A stretch of 64,000 nt of DNA from Diphasiastrum complanatum (lineage: Eukaryota > Streptophyta > Lycopodiopsida > Lycopodiales > Lycopodiaceae), in assembly GCA_029204225.1 (NCBI GenBank), contig CM055096.1, positions 31,932,305 to 31,996,304 on the forward strand, read 5' to 3'. The notes beneath the pieces are model-generated. The model was not told the origin of the DNA. It worked only from the letters and a program-made list of their open reading frames with translations, and did no database searches. Both the position numbers and the translations under genes were made by a program. Of this stretch, positions 36,401 to 42,755 are shown piece after piece (the first letter of the stretch is position 1; every line of letters starts with the position of its first letter).

Positions 36401-39400
36401 AAAACAAAAATCTTAGCCAACCAGCACAACTAATGTCTCATTAGTACCCAAGCATAAGTAGCTATCTAGGTCTCGAAAAAATTTGAATTCTCTTGGGGTA
36501 GACATGGTGTTAACTAATAAGCAAAGAATGATCAATCACGGAAAAAAAAAAAAAAAAAACTAAAGGCAAAATCAAGGACCATAGTACATAAACAAGAGTT
36601 ACCAAGACCTATTTATAATACAAAATACTAGAAACAAAGTGGTCTCCTTAGCTCCTCAGTTTTTTGGATTCTATAGTTAATCAATTAAAAAATACTAAAG
36701 CTAACATGCCAAAGACAAAACCACATTCTAGGACAGTCCTAAGAGACAAACCCACATTCTAGAACAATCCTAAGTTGCATAAAAATGTGCTTTTGGACCC
36801 CTGGGCATGAGCATATTTTGAGTTGTACAGTCATAGCCCAAAAAAAAAAATTAGAATTTGTTGAGCTATCAACACCCTTTGTTAATCATCAAGTTTTCTT
36901 AGTTGGAGATTGCTTGTGTGAAGACTATTTGCTATCTTATGCTTCATTTGATACCAATATTTGTGATTGAGTTCGTAACATGGTATCAGAGCACTTTATT
37001 GCCTTCTTTAGTTGCTAATATTTTTTTTCTCAAACTAGAAATTCTTTGTTCTCGATGTTTTTCTCCCTTTAGCCTTTAGTAGGTATTTCCTGCCATAACT
37101 TTTTTGTTTGTATCAGAATTGAGTTTTATTAGATGCATTGGTTTCCTAGTAGTAGGCACCCTTGAAGAAGTCACTTTTTACGTGACTGTTTTTTGGAAAC
37201 CTTCTCTTTTTTTTCTTTTGAAGCTCGTCTCTCATTTTGCAGCAAAAGTTTGAAATAAATACATGACCTCAATCCTACCTTCTTTACTTGATGATTGTTT
37301 TTCTCTCTAAAATTCTTTGCTCTCTAGCCTTTTTCTCTCGTGACTTTCTCTCTATAAGTCTTCAATGGACAATTTTTGCCATAGCTTCTTGTTCTAAAAT
37401 TGAGTTATGTTAATTGCATTGGTTATCTAGCAATTAAGTGCTCTTGAAAAAGTCATTTTCTTTGCTAGCTGTTTTTTGAAAACCCTAATTTTTTCCTTAT
37501 GAGAAAAGGTCATCTCTTTCATATCCTTTTGTGACAAAAGTTGGAAATACATACATTAGCACTTCCCTGATGTTATCCTATTGTTGGAAGTTTGTTTCTC
37601 CTAGTCCTACATCACCTTACCTATCTCTCTTTTTCTCTTCCTTTGCTACCCTGCTAATCCTTCATCGCCCTCCTCTATCATTCCCCCTTCCTCTATCATC
37701 CCCCCTTCCTTGCTATCCCCTTCTCTCTTTTCCTCTCATTTTCTTGTCCTCCCTTCTTGCCGAACGATCCACACCTCCTAATTCTCCATCGCCCCTCCCT
37801 CTTATTAGCTCTCCATCGTTGCCCTTCCAATTCTATTTTTGCCTCTTTGTTGTCCCCTCACACTTTTTTCACCCTCCATCACCTTTGTTGTCAAACTCTC
37901 TTTGAGCTCAACTTACTAACAACATTACACAATACAGAAACTGATCTCAAATCTCAAACTTTATTCAATTCTCAGCAAGTACATAGCATGATCGAGCATG
38001 AAATCCTGTGGAGCTGGTTGCCTTGTCACCTCCCAACCTTTGCTACATAGAATGTGATGAGGAATGCCTCTCTCTAGGCTCACTTATACACAATTCTCAA
38101 GCAAACTCCATGCATTGTCAACACTTGCCACTTGGCAGTACCTTGACACATAGGCAATGAGTAGGCTGACATGATGTTACAATTCTACATAATGAACCAC
38201 CAATGGCCAAGTATTTGGACAACCAACGGACTCACCACCAAACTATAGAAGCCTTGGTGCTATCAACAAGCACACCTCAAAGATAGGATCAAGACATAGG
38301 TGATGAGTGTTTCATACAACCAGCGTCATCCCTCATTTCCCTCACACTAGCTCGAGTATATGGTAATATATTGTCCTCAGCACATTTGCAACCATCCAAC
38401 TCTCCCAAGCAGAATTATAAATTGCACTCAAGACCTTTTACGTTTGAATATACATTTCTGTAAAGTACTCTCCCAAACACTTAATGAAATGTCATACTTG
38501 TGCATATTGGAAAATGCACAAACTTAACGCATCTTGGTTCCTTGGGTTGGAACTCTAGGTAAGCAAATGTGTACCAATCCAAGTACATAAGAAATGTATG
38601 TTATTTGAGGTTAGAATTTGATGCCACTGTACTTGCTCTGATTAGCTTGATGAACCTCCATTCTCGCATAAGGGTACAATCCTCCATTTGGGTGTATGGC
38701 CTCGCATCTTAATGAACCTTGATTGGAAATGGGCAACAGTTAATCCGAGGTTATTGTTGTTTTTTGGGGAAGGACACAAGAATCTACTCCTGGAAAAAAT
38801 AATGTGCTTTTCAGCATTATAATATGTATCCTCATTGAGTCAGGCGATGCTCAAAGATTATTTGGCCTCTGAGTGTGCCTTATGCGGAATGCTCTCCCCT
38901 GGCTAATAACAGAGGACATAAATCAGATTGGAGTAGATGTGCTTTGAAAGGGACAAAAAGGCATGCTGCATGTCTTGATACAGCGATAGAAAGTGACACA
39001 ACTCTGGCAAATCCCTCTTTCAACATTCCATTCAAGACAGGAACTGCTCCTGGAGTAAAGTAGCTAAGACTTGGCTTTCTTACAGCGACCACCACTAGAC
39101 TGCCATGTATCTTCAATGGATGAATTGCAGGCAAGTCACTTGAGGGCTGCAGAAAGGCTAGCAAACAGTTGCATTTACTGTGCAACATTTGATTAAAACT
39201 ACGCAGAAGATTGCCACCACAATAATATTTCAATCAAACATTCGTTCTACACACTACGTGAGAAGAAAAGCATCATAACATAGCGTCACACCTCAAAGCA
39301 CTACAAAAAGAAAGACGGACATTAAAATAAAACACTATTAAAATGAGTAATGCTTCAGAAAAGGTGCTCGCATAAGTTATCTACATTCAGGATGTTCTAT

Positions 39401-39815
39401 TCCAGCTCCTAAAGATGCCAAGCAGCTGAATACAATCCAATGCTTTGCAAACAAAACAGACTGTAATTCTACGAGCTACACATTAATTTGCTCTCTCAAT
39501 TCTGATCAATGCGAGTGATAGCAGTGAAAGAATTACCGTTTGGGTGAGAAAAGGAAAGAAGGAAGGAAGCAATGAAGGTTATAATGCATACATACCATTG
39601 AGAGCAACGCTGATTCCAGTGGCAGTGTCACTGCGTAATGCAGCTGCCTTTTCAAAAACATGGGCTCTGATGCCTCTCTCTCTCAGCCCAACTGCCAAGC
39701 CCAGCCCTGCCATCCCAGCTCCCACAATTGCAACATCCACCTCCATCTCCACCTCCAACCCCTCCGTCTTCTTACTTTCTCCATTCACCTCGCATGCTTC
39801 TCCATAATCCGCCAT
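8144..39815 (-). CDS. FAD-dependent monooxygenase, 7 exons over 31.7 kb
   Basis: Seven minus-strand exons join without a frame break: 39815-39596, 25137-24890, 21919-21714, 18453-18371, 17815-17558, 9474-9342 and 8345-8144. That is 1,350 nt, or 449 aa. The protein has the Rossmann GAGMAG FAD motif (32-37) with Glu55 closing the ADP-binding fold (VFEK), the DG motif GADGIW (186-191), and the second FAD motif GDAAHAM (337-343), split across exons 5 and 6. These are the hallmarks of the flavin monooxygenases related to p-hydroxybenzoate hydroxylase, zeaxanthin epoxidase and urate hydroxylase, which use NAD(P)H and O2 to hydroxylate a small substrate. The substrate cannot be told from sequence. 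There is no obvious transit peptide, so it is probably cytosolic or peripheral. Introns are 14,458, 2,970, 3,260, 555, 8,083 and 996 bp and hold transposon debris. Donor choice for exon 3 is the least certain point. Confidence 0.9.
8346..9341. other. Intron 6 of the FAD monooxygenase gene
   Basis: 996-bp intron. No internal gene, repeat or transposon signature was recognised. Confidence 0.6.
9342..9474 (-). CDS. FAD monooxygenase exon 6
   Basis: Acceptor TTGCTGGCAG; encodes AAHAMYWGPGEGARTAFEDA... SELLKDAFGSEG. AHAM completes the GDAAHAM FAD motif. Donor AAT|GTCAGT, phase 2; the GTGAAA four bases downstream is an alternative in phase 0. Confidence 0.9.
9672..10536. mobile_element. MITE-like element with CTAGATCTTAG terminal inverted repeats
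   Basis: The left end CTAGATCTTAG-TT-GCCCGTTCCG (from about 9671) and the right end, whose reverse complement reads CTAGATCTTAG-AA-GCCCGTTCCG (to about 10533), form matching inverted repeats about 860 bp apart. Just inside are a perfect 16-bp palindrome CCCGTTCCGGAACGGG (9685-9700) and a perfect 18-bp palindrome GTACGTTCCGGAACGTAC (10464-10481); GGGTCGG-type complementarity adds to the right end. The interior has no ORF. No target-site duplication is obvious. It lies in intron 5 of the FAD gene, and related GGAACG patches at 6.9, 7.4, 10.8 and 15.3 kb may be relatives. Confidence 0.55.
10715..10925. repeat. GGAACGG/CCGTTCC-rich patch
   Basis: Repeated AGGAACGGGTAC and CCATTCCTAA words with partial inverted symmetry (GGAACGGGTACAATACCATTCC and GGACCGGTTCCGTACC). 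It belongs to the same motif family as the element at 9.7-10.5 kb. No ORF. Confidence 0.4.
10926..13429. other. Intron 5 interior, decayed sequence
   Basis: No supported gene. A minus-strand open stretch (12870-12583) reads VWAYRCLNSLGAKDGMGRP and FKEFVKHRYPILHIDDM, which looks like a remnant of a transposon-type protein because the frame breaks on both sides; I cannot name the family. Confidence 0.35.
13430..13771 (-). pseudogene. Ty1/copia reverse-transcriptase N-terminal fragment
   Basis: The minus strand reads EPATIAEALSMPNADEWKAAM and SLMKNKTWSLV, the conserved start of copia reverse transcriptase (E-P-x-x-x-x-E-A... W..AM..E..SL..N.TW.LV). After a frame change it reads KPIDSKWIFKLK, the next RT block. 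No other part of the element is adjacent. A truncated relic within intron 5 of the FAD gene. Confidence 0.75.
13790..15235. other. Intron 5 interior, nothing recognised
   Basis: AT-rich. A block at 14400-14620 has repeated TGTCGCA and AATGCAGACTGT words but no clear unit. No coding signal. Confidence 0.35.
15240..15420. repeat. CGTTCCC hexamer-like repeat patch
   Basis: Dense, imperfect tandem copies of CGTTCCC/TTCCCG, such as TTTCGTTCCCGTTCCCGTTC at about 15286, run over about 170 bp in a sequence that is otherwise AT-rich. It resembles the end sequences of degenerate elements; the family is unknown. Confidence 0.55.
15421..17557. other. Intron 5, 5' part
   Basis: Nothing recognised with confidence apart from short ORFs that are not conserved in frame. 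Confidence 0.35.
17558..17815 (-). CDS. FAD monooxygenase exon 5
   Basis: Acceptor TCTCCCATAG; encodes EGYTFWVFRVEDHNEDG... TAPDLIFERRIRDRLPLE... GRVLLIGD and the first base of Ala; donor GATG|GTAAGC, phase 1. GRVLLIGD is the start of the second FAD motif. Confidence 0.93.
18371..18453 (-). CDS. FAD monooxygenase exon 4
   Basis: Acceptor TTTTGCCCAG; encodes FIKAHEKDQIVHMGELDSPT... YLVDA plus G; donor GCAG|GTATAA, phase 1. This is a short 83-nt exon. Confidence 0.8.
18480..18620. repeat. Diverged tandem duplication in intron 3
   Basis: Two units of about 65 bp share AATACTT(A/G)TGAAA(C/T)ATAAGCATAGG, ACGCATTAGGCC/ACACACTAGGCC and CCTTGAAA/CCTTAAAA words. Confidence 0.6.
19035..19330. repeat. 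Diverged tandem duplication of about 150 bp
   Basis: Two units share GTGAGCATGTTCCAC(T/C)AGCAT, AGCAAAAACAAAGC and CTTATTGCCTATAG/CTTACTGCCTATAG. Both lie in intron 3 of the FAD gene. No ORF. Confidence 0.6.
19331..21713. other. Intron 3 remainder
   Basis: No gene. A segment at about 20330-20395 (GGCGAGGAAACTATCGCC hairpin followed by GGGTTCGCGTCCCGCCC) faintly resembles the head of a tRNA-derived SINE but lacks a convincing box A. Confidence 0.35.
21714..21919 (-). CDS. FAD monooxygenase exon 3 (DG motif)
   Basis: Acceptor TCTGTAG, then GATTGGATTG. Encodes DWIEALFDV... AKLLVGADGIWSAVRKKM... LVNWNALIYNPESKLAL. The 3' boundary at AA|GTCACA is chosen because it gives the phase 2 needed by exon 4. 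An alternative GT in the same phase lies nine bases upstream (AA|GTTAGC). Confidence 0.85.
21920..24440. other. Intron 2 remainder
   Basis: No supported gene. It contains the (AG)n tract at 23.4 kb and the start of duplicated sequence near 24.4 kb, both listed separately. The short open frames are not conserved. Confidence 0.35.
23429..23478. repeat. (AG)25 microsatellite
   Basis: Uninterrupted AG dinucleotide run of about 50 bp in intron 2 of the FAD gene. Confidence 0.95.
24440..24562. repeat. GT microsatellite with 27-G homopolymer, duplicated flank
   Basis: A GT run (24446-24463) leads into 27 consecutive G (24464-24490), followed by TGTGCGTGTG and a second GT run (24541-24561). The flank GCCAAAAAGGAGCATRTGGTG occurs before each GT run (about 24421 and about 24523), so this is a tandem duplication of about 100 bp. 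The G run could form a quadruplex. Confidence 0.9.
24890..25137 (-). CDS. FAD monooxygenase exon 2
   Basis: Acceptor TTTTGTTGTAG, then GTATTCATGC, completing Gly and reading IHALDGIKPGLSVAMRSVG... VVQWKRAQQILANLIPE. Ends ...YEPVG at GGG|GTGAGT, phase 0. QWKRAQQIL is the conserved R..L segment typical of this flavoprotein group. Confidence 0.9.
25534..25634. repeat. Two adjacent hairpins with the shared arm ACATGCACCTT
   Basis: The first hairpin, TTTTTTTTACATGCACCTT (25534 on) with AAGGTGCATGTGAAAAAAA, has an 8-10 nt loop. The second, TTTTACATGCACCTTCCAG (25594 on) with CTGGAAGGTGCATGTAAAA, has a very small loop. The two share the same arm sequence, so the whole is an inverted plus direct repeat. 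A third half-copy (GGGGAGGTGCACAG) follows at about 25651. Confidence 0.8.
25712..25754. repeat. Perfect 20-bp inverted repeat, 3-nt loop
   Basis: GTGCAAGCAGAGGCGACAAC (25712-25731) is followed after ATT by its exact reverse complement (25735-25754). It lies 80 bp from the paired ACATGCACCTT hairpins. Confidence 0.92.
29739..30017 (-). pseudogene. Ty1/copia gag N-terminal fragment
   Basis: On the minus strand MASMGSFLFEYSERLSTSNY and SIWKARMESILVL, then ARMALHIIKINVSNKLL, match the copia gag opening (S..L...NY..WK..M...L). It is a relative of the gag at 33682 (SERLNSTNCAIWKVRMESLL). The frame breaks after about 75 residues, and no zinc knuckle follows. A minus-strand primer-binding site and LTR lie 740 bp upstream (30759-30772), so this is the 5' remnant of a minus-oriented element in intron 1. 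Confidence 0.75.
30759..30771 (-). other. Primer-binding site of the minus-oriented copia element
   Basis: Reverse complement TAGTATCAGAGCC, one mismatch from the TGGTATCAGAGCC site complementary to the initiator tRNA-Met and used by most plant copia elements. It directly adjoins an LTR ending CA (30772). Confidence 0.75.
30772..31572 (-). mobile_element. Probable LTR of the minus-oriented copia element
   Basis: Minus-strand sequence ends ...TTTTCACA at 30772, against the primer-binding site. The far boundary is not certain because a second LTR copy follows. The stretch contains several CACATGTG/CACACGTGTG palindromes and no ORF. Confidence 0.45.
31573..32172 (-). repeat. Inverted, diverged copy of the neighbouring LTR
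   Basis: Its reverse complement follows the plus LTR at 32178-32872 in order: GCATAACTCTAGG, then CACCTAACATCAAGGAAG, then ACACACGTGTG...TCGGATTT...ATTGC, then TCTTTTGTAGGCTCATTTAT and GTACTGTACTT at the end. It therefore looks like a solo or truncated LTR of a related family, head to head with the next element's 5' LTR. Confidence 0.65.
32178..32872 (+). mobile_element. 5' LTR of the gag-protease-only copia element
   Basis: 690 bp (from GAATTGCC at 32183) recur nearly unchanged, with identical length, at 35287-35976. It ends GTACAGTACTT before TCACATGGTATCAGAGCC. GGATT at 32173-32177 and again at 35977-35981 is a candidate 5-bp target-site duplication. The LTR does not show clean TG...CA ends. 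Confidence 0.8.
32878..32890 (+). other. Primer-binding site TGGTATCAGAGCC
   Basis: Exact match to the copia primer-binding site for initiator tRNA-Met, five bases after the 5' LTR. Confidence 0.9.
33300..33660. repeat. Duplicated leader segment of the copia element
   Basis: A unit of about 170 bp (TTTGATTGTAAGTAGATTTC... TTGTTGGATTAGAAATC...) is repeated once (from about 33318 and about 33497) in the untranslated leader, just ahead of gag. Confidence 0.7.
33682..35288 (+). pseudogene. Copia gag-protease ORF lacking pol
   Basis: The gag domain starts at ATG 33682 (MGSAGAYLLEASERLN; CAIWKVRMESLL; NVSNDLLREV). The frame then changes by -1 between about 34265 and 34300, where two open frames overlap (34272-34464). 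The second frame holds the zinc knuckle CFFCGKKGHYASEC and the aspartic protease active site WWIDSGASSHM, followed by the usual NVLYVPSITKNMLSVGLL. No integrase, reverse transcriptase or RNase H follows. The frame stays open for about 100 more codons of unrecognised, Glu-rich sequence and stops at 35288, at the start of the 3' LTR. This layout matches non-autonomous gag-bearing LTR elements (TR-GAG type) that rely on another element's pol. Nearly identical LTRs suggest recent movement. Confidence 0.8.
35282..35976 (+). mobile_element. 3' LTR of the gag-protease-only copia element
   Basis: Matches 32183-32872 over 690 bp with only scattered substitutions. The gag-protease stop codon lies at its left edge, and GGATT follows directly, as it precedes the 5' LTR. 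Confidence 0.82.
36293..36980 (+). mobile_element. LTR of another copia element (TGTTGG...GTAACA)
   Basis: Begins TGTTGG and ends GTAACA, with complementary TGTT/AACA ends, directly before a primer-binding site TGGTATCAGAGC at 36981. A CT-rich leader-like region follows (37.0-37.9 kb) but no gag or pol could be found, and the second LTR is not visible, so the element is truncated. About 690 bp; the start is inferred from the end symmetry. Confidence 0.55.
36981..39578. other. Intron 1, 5' part, CT-rich leader and decayed sequence
   Basis: 37.0-37.9 kb is strongly pyrimidine-rich (CTTTTCTCTC, CCCTTCCTC). No coding domain was recognised to 39.58 kb. Confidence 0.35.
39596..39815 (-). CDS. FAD monooxygenase exon 1 (FAD-binding GxGxxG)
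   Basis: Starts at ATG 39815 (MADYGEACEVNGE) after a GA-rich leader. Encodes the beta-alpha-beta FAD fold DVAIVGAGMAGLGLAVGL and ends ...ISVALN plus G at AATG|GTATGT, phase 1. Confidence 0.92.
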
Positions 39816-39840
39816 CTCTCTCTCTCTCTCTCTCTCTCAC
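39813..39840 (-). promoter_or_regulatory. GA-repeat 5' leader of the FAD monooxygenase gene
   Basis: On the coding strand a GAGAGA run lies directly before the ATG at 39815. GA/CT-rich 5' leaders are common in plant genes. The promoter lies upstream (above 39840); no clear TATA box was chosen. Confidence 0.6.
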
Positions 39841-40601
39841 CTCCATCCTTAACCCTATTTACTTCAGCGCTAGTCTACCCTAGCCCTAACTCGTAGGTTT
39901 GCGCCTTAAAAAGTGTGTTTCCAACATATCTTTTCTAGGTGCAACGTTGTCTCTCTAGGATGTGTTCAGCTCCCAAAAGTGACAGAAAGAGGGTTGCAAA
40001 ATTTGAGAGCATTAGGGTTGGACAAATTGAGAACATTGGAGTGCTTTTATTGATCACAAAAGTTGGGGTTTCCAAGAAGGCCCTAAAGGGCCATGTCATG
40101 GGTGGACACGTGGCATCCCTTGATTGGTCACAAACCATATTTTTTTTAATGCCACACATTTTAGGTTGACCATATAGCTCCTAGGGTGAACGTGTGGCAC
40201 CTTTTTTTTGTGCAAATGTTTTCAACCACACGTTCTATAGATTAGATAAGGGTTGTTTTGAGGACCATGGCAAGTATATAATGGCAGGCCTTCAAGTCTC
40301 ATGCTAATAGTTGTTTGGAGCTCCATTGTAAGGACATTCTCGCAACTCTTCTTGTTGAGTCTCTTCTTGCCGAGTCACGACAATGAGTGAAGGGACGAAA
40401 AATTTGATATTATGTATTAGGTAATGGCCATTCAGAGAGCCATTACAATAAATAATCAAGGACCTGGCCAACAAGTGGTGGAGGCCACGAGCTGCCCGAG
40501 ACCAGATTATTTATGGTAATGGCTCGACCAATTGACCATTACTTGATGTGATTGTCATTTGGTTGAAATTACACAAAGCGATTGTCTTTTGTTTGTATTT
40601 T

Positions 40602-40605
<4 letters not shown>
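39841..40605. other. Upstream region of the FAD monooxygenase gene
   Basis: Probably holds its promoter. An inverted pair, TAATGGCCATTCAGAGAGCC (about 40423) against GGTAATGGCTCGACC and GACCATTACTTG (about 40515-40545), is visible. No gene. Confidence 0.4.

Positions 40606-40654
<49 letters not shown>
40606..40654. repeat. (CT)24 microsatellite
   Basis: Uninterrupted CT run of about 49 bp. Confidence 0.95.
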
Positions 40655-40657
<3 letters not shown>

Positions 40658-40879
40658 CGCACACAACTTCTCTCACATAATACGCATGATGCAACTTCTT
40701 CTCTCTCACATGGTTCGTGCAGACATTCTTACGAGGGCTACGGGGAGCATACGTAGGCAACAAACTTAGGGCATTTCCATTAACACAGAATAGAATAAAT
40801 TAGGGGCCCTATATTATGCAAAATATTATAGGGCCTGAAAAGGGCTTAATTTCAGTTGAATGGCCATTACATCTTTACC

Positions 40880-41715
40880 ATGAGCCTACAAACAACCATC
40901 ATACATAATGTGTTACAAAAATCTAAAAAAAATTATGGACAATTTTGATATCTATGAGAACCATGTAATTTCAAGACTCTATGTGTGAAGTTTATGTATT
41001 TTTAAGATTCCATCCATGAGTCCTTTCTATTTTGACGGTGTCGCAACCAATCAAATTTGTATAAAATAATGAGTGTAATGGTGATCCGCAACTCAATTTA
41101 AACCATCGATTTACGTATGATTGAATTCTTTTTCACATATGGAAAAGTTTGTTAGCTTTGCCTTCCTAACTTACGCAATTGAGAGCTTTTCTATTAAAAT
41201 GCAATCTTTCTTTCTTTCTAAAAACTTAAATGACCTCCTTAAAGCCAAGCTTCTAAAATATATTGATCAATTTGTTTATTTCAATTGTTAAAATTTGACA
41301 TCAAAGTTGCCCATTGTGGGTTATATCCATGACTACTTTGGCAACGTTCATGGCATTAAAATTTGCCTTTCAAATTGAAATTTACAAAAATGAAATTTCA
41401 TCTAATGTTCATGCTACAAAGATAATGAGGTACCAGCTATATGAGGGGATGAGCCATCATATATTTCATGAGGTATTAGCAACATGAGAGGACGAGCCAT
41501 CATGTATTTCCCATGGACCAACAAAGACCCATTATCATACATAATGTGTCTCACAAAAAACTCTTAAAAAAACTACTAATTTTCAAAATTCCACTATGTA
41601 TTTGCAATATTCCATCTATGAGATCTACTTGTTTTCAAGATTTTATCCATGAGGAGTCCATATTTTGAGGGCTAAAAATGACAACCAATAAAATTTGTAG
41701 AAAAAAATGATTACT
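40880..41715. repeat. Diverged tandem duplication of about 630 bp
   Basis: TCATACATAATGTGT, AAGATT(C/T)(C/T)ATCCATGAG and ACAACCAATAAAATTTGTA/CAACCAATCAAATTTGTATA words recur in the same order in 40885-41060 and 41525-41705. Between them GAGGTACCAGCTATATGAGG and GAGGTATTAGCAACATGAGA repeat at 50-bp distance. No ORF. Confidence 0.55.
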
Positions 41716-41889
41716 CATTATAATGCCCTATGTAGTGGTGGTGGTCTTTGATGCTAAATAAATGCACTCAGAAAATGCAAATTCTAGCCAAAACTCTGGT
41801 GACAAACTGATAAAATTAAATCATGAACGATTCACGAAACTTTTTGCGACACTCGAATTATTTCTGTTCGAGTTGGATCAATTAGGCTT

Positions 41890-42180
41890 TGTAATACAAC
41901 GAAACGAAATCTGAAAAAAAAAAAAACAAAACGAAGCGAAACTTAAACGAGCTCTGACATTGATTCATGCTGGAAGCACACAGATCACGAAACGAAACGA
42001 AACGAAGCGAAATAATTTGCGACAAGATCAATCAAGCTCTGTAACGAGACGAGACGAGACGAGACGAAACGAAACAGGATGAAACGAAACGAAACGAAAC
42101 TTAGATGAGCTCTGTAATGATTTACCCTTATAGCCAAGTGATCGCGAAGCGAAGCGAGGCGAAACATGAAGCGAAAGGAT
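41890..42180. repeat. CGAAA-rich minisatellite with higher-order units of about 80 bp
   Basis: Runs of CGAAA and CGAGA alternate with GAGCTCTG(T/A)(A/C)-type words and GATCAATCAAGCTCTGTAA. There are roughly four units of 75-85 bp. It directly abuts the outer end of the 42.2-42.7 kb LTR. Confidence 0.75.
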
Positions 42181-42189
42181 TCGCGAACA

Positions 42190-42690
42190 AGATCAGTTCG
42201 TCAGGAATTCAGATGTGATGGCTGGTCACTACCGGCTATATCACTCCTACAATCCTTTAGAGAGTAGTCCGACACTGCTGATCTATGTTAACAAATTAAT
42301 TTAGCATTCAACAAGATCAAACCAATGTGCGAAATTGAATGAACAAGAGAATCAGACACACGAATAGTAGCAGACGAATTTACATTCAAGATCATACAAT
42401 CATACAGATTAATAATGTGCATAACAGCTACAATATCATCTATTGATTTTTTTTTTTTCTGATTTTTCAAGCACTGCATGACAGATCCACGCAGTGCGTT
42501 GGCATGAGAGAAATACAGTTCTCTCACGAATTCGTGTCTCGCTTACTAACGGACTTGTGGATCTACAGATCCTATGCAAAATTGTCTCACACACAGGCGG
42601 ACTCGTATTCTGTATATTTCATCTTCTGACTTCTTGTCTTGCTTACTAGGATTAGACTTACTGCATCAAACAGAAAGTATATAGTCGCGT
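42190..42690 (-). mobile_element. 3' LTR of the minus-strand copia element
   Basis: Read on the minus strand it aligns with the plus-strand LTR at 63.28-63.78 kb: GTCCGTTAGTAAG/GTCCGCTAGTAAG, TTCGTGAGAGAAC, CCAACGCACT(G/A)CGTGGAT, CATGCAGTGCTTGAA and TAGATCA(G/A)CAGTGTC(G/T)GACTAC. It lies downstream of the RNase H region, as a 3' LTR should. Boundaries are approximate. Confidence 0.75.
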
Positions 42691-42755
42691 CGTGTAACTT
42701 CTAGATTAGAGCAATTAAACATCTACAACTAATCACGAATTACAAGAGTGGTACA

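Noticed and set aside
37531-38050. Ser/Pro/Leu-rich 124- and 97-aa frames
   Set aside because: Low-complexity CT-rich DNA following a copia primer-binding site; no conserved motif.
38875-39233. Additional exon of the FAD monooxygenase between exons 1 and 2
   Set aside because: Exons 1 and 2 already join exactly (phase 1, within a continuous conserved segment), leaving no room for an exon.
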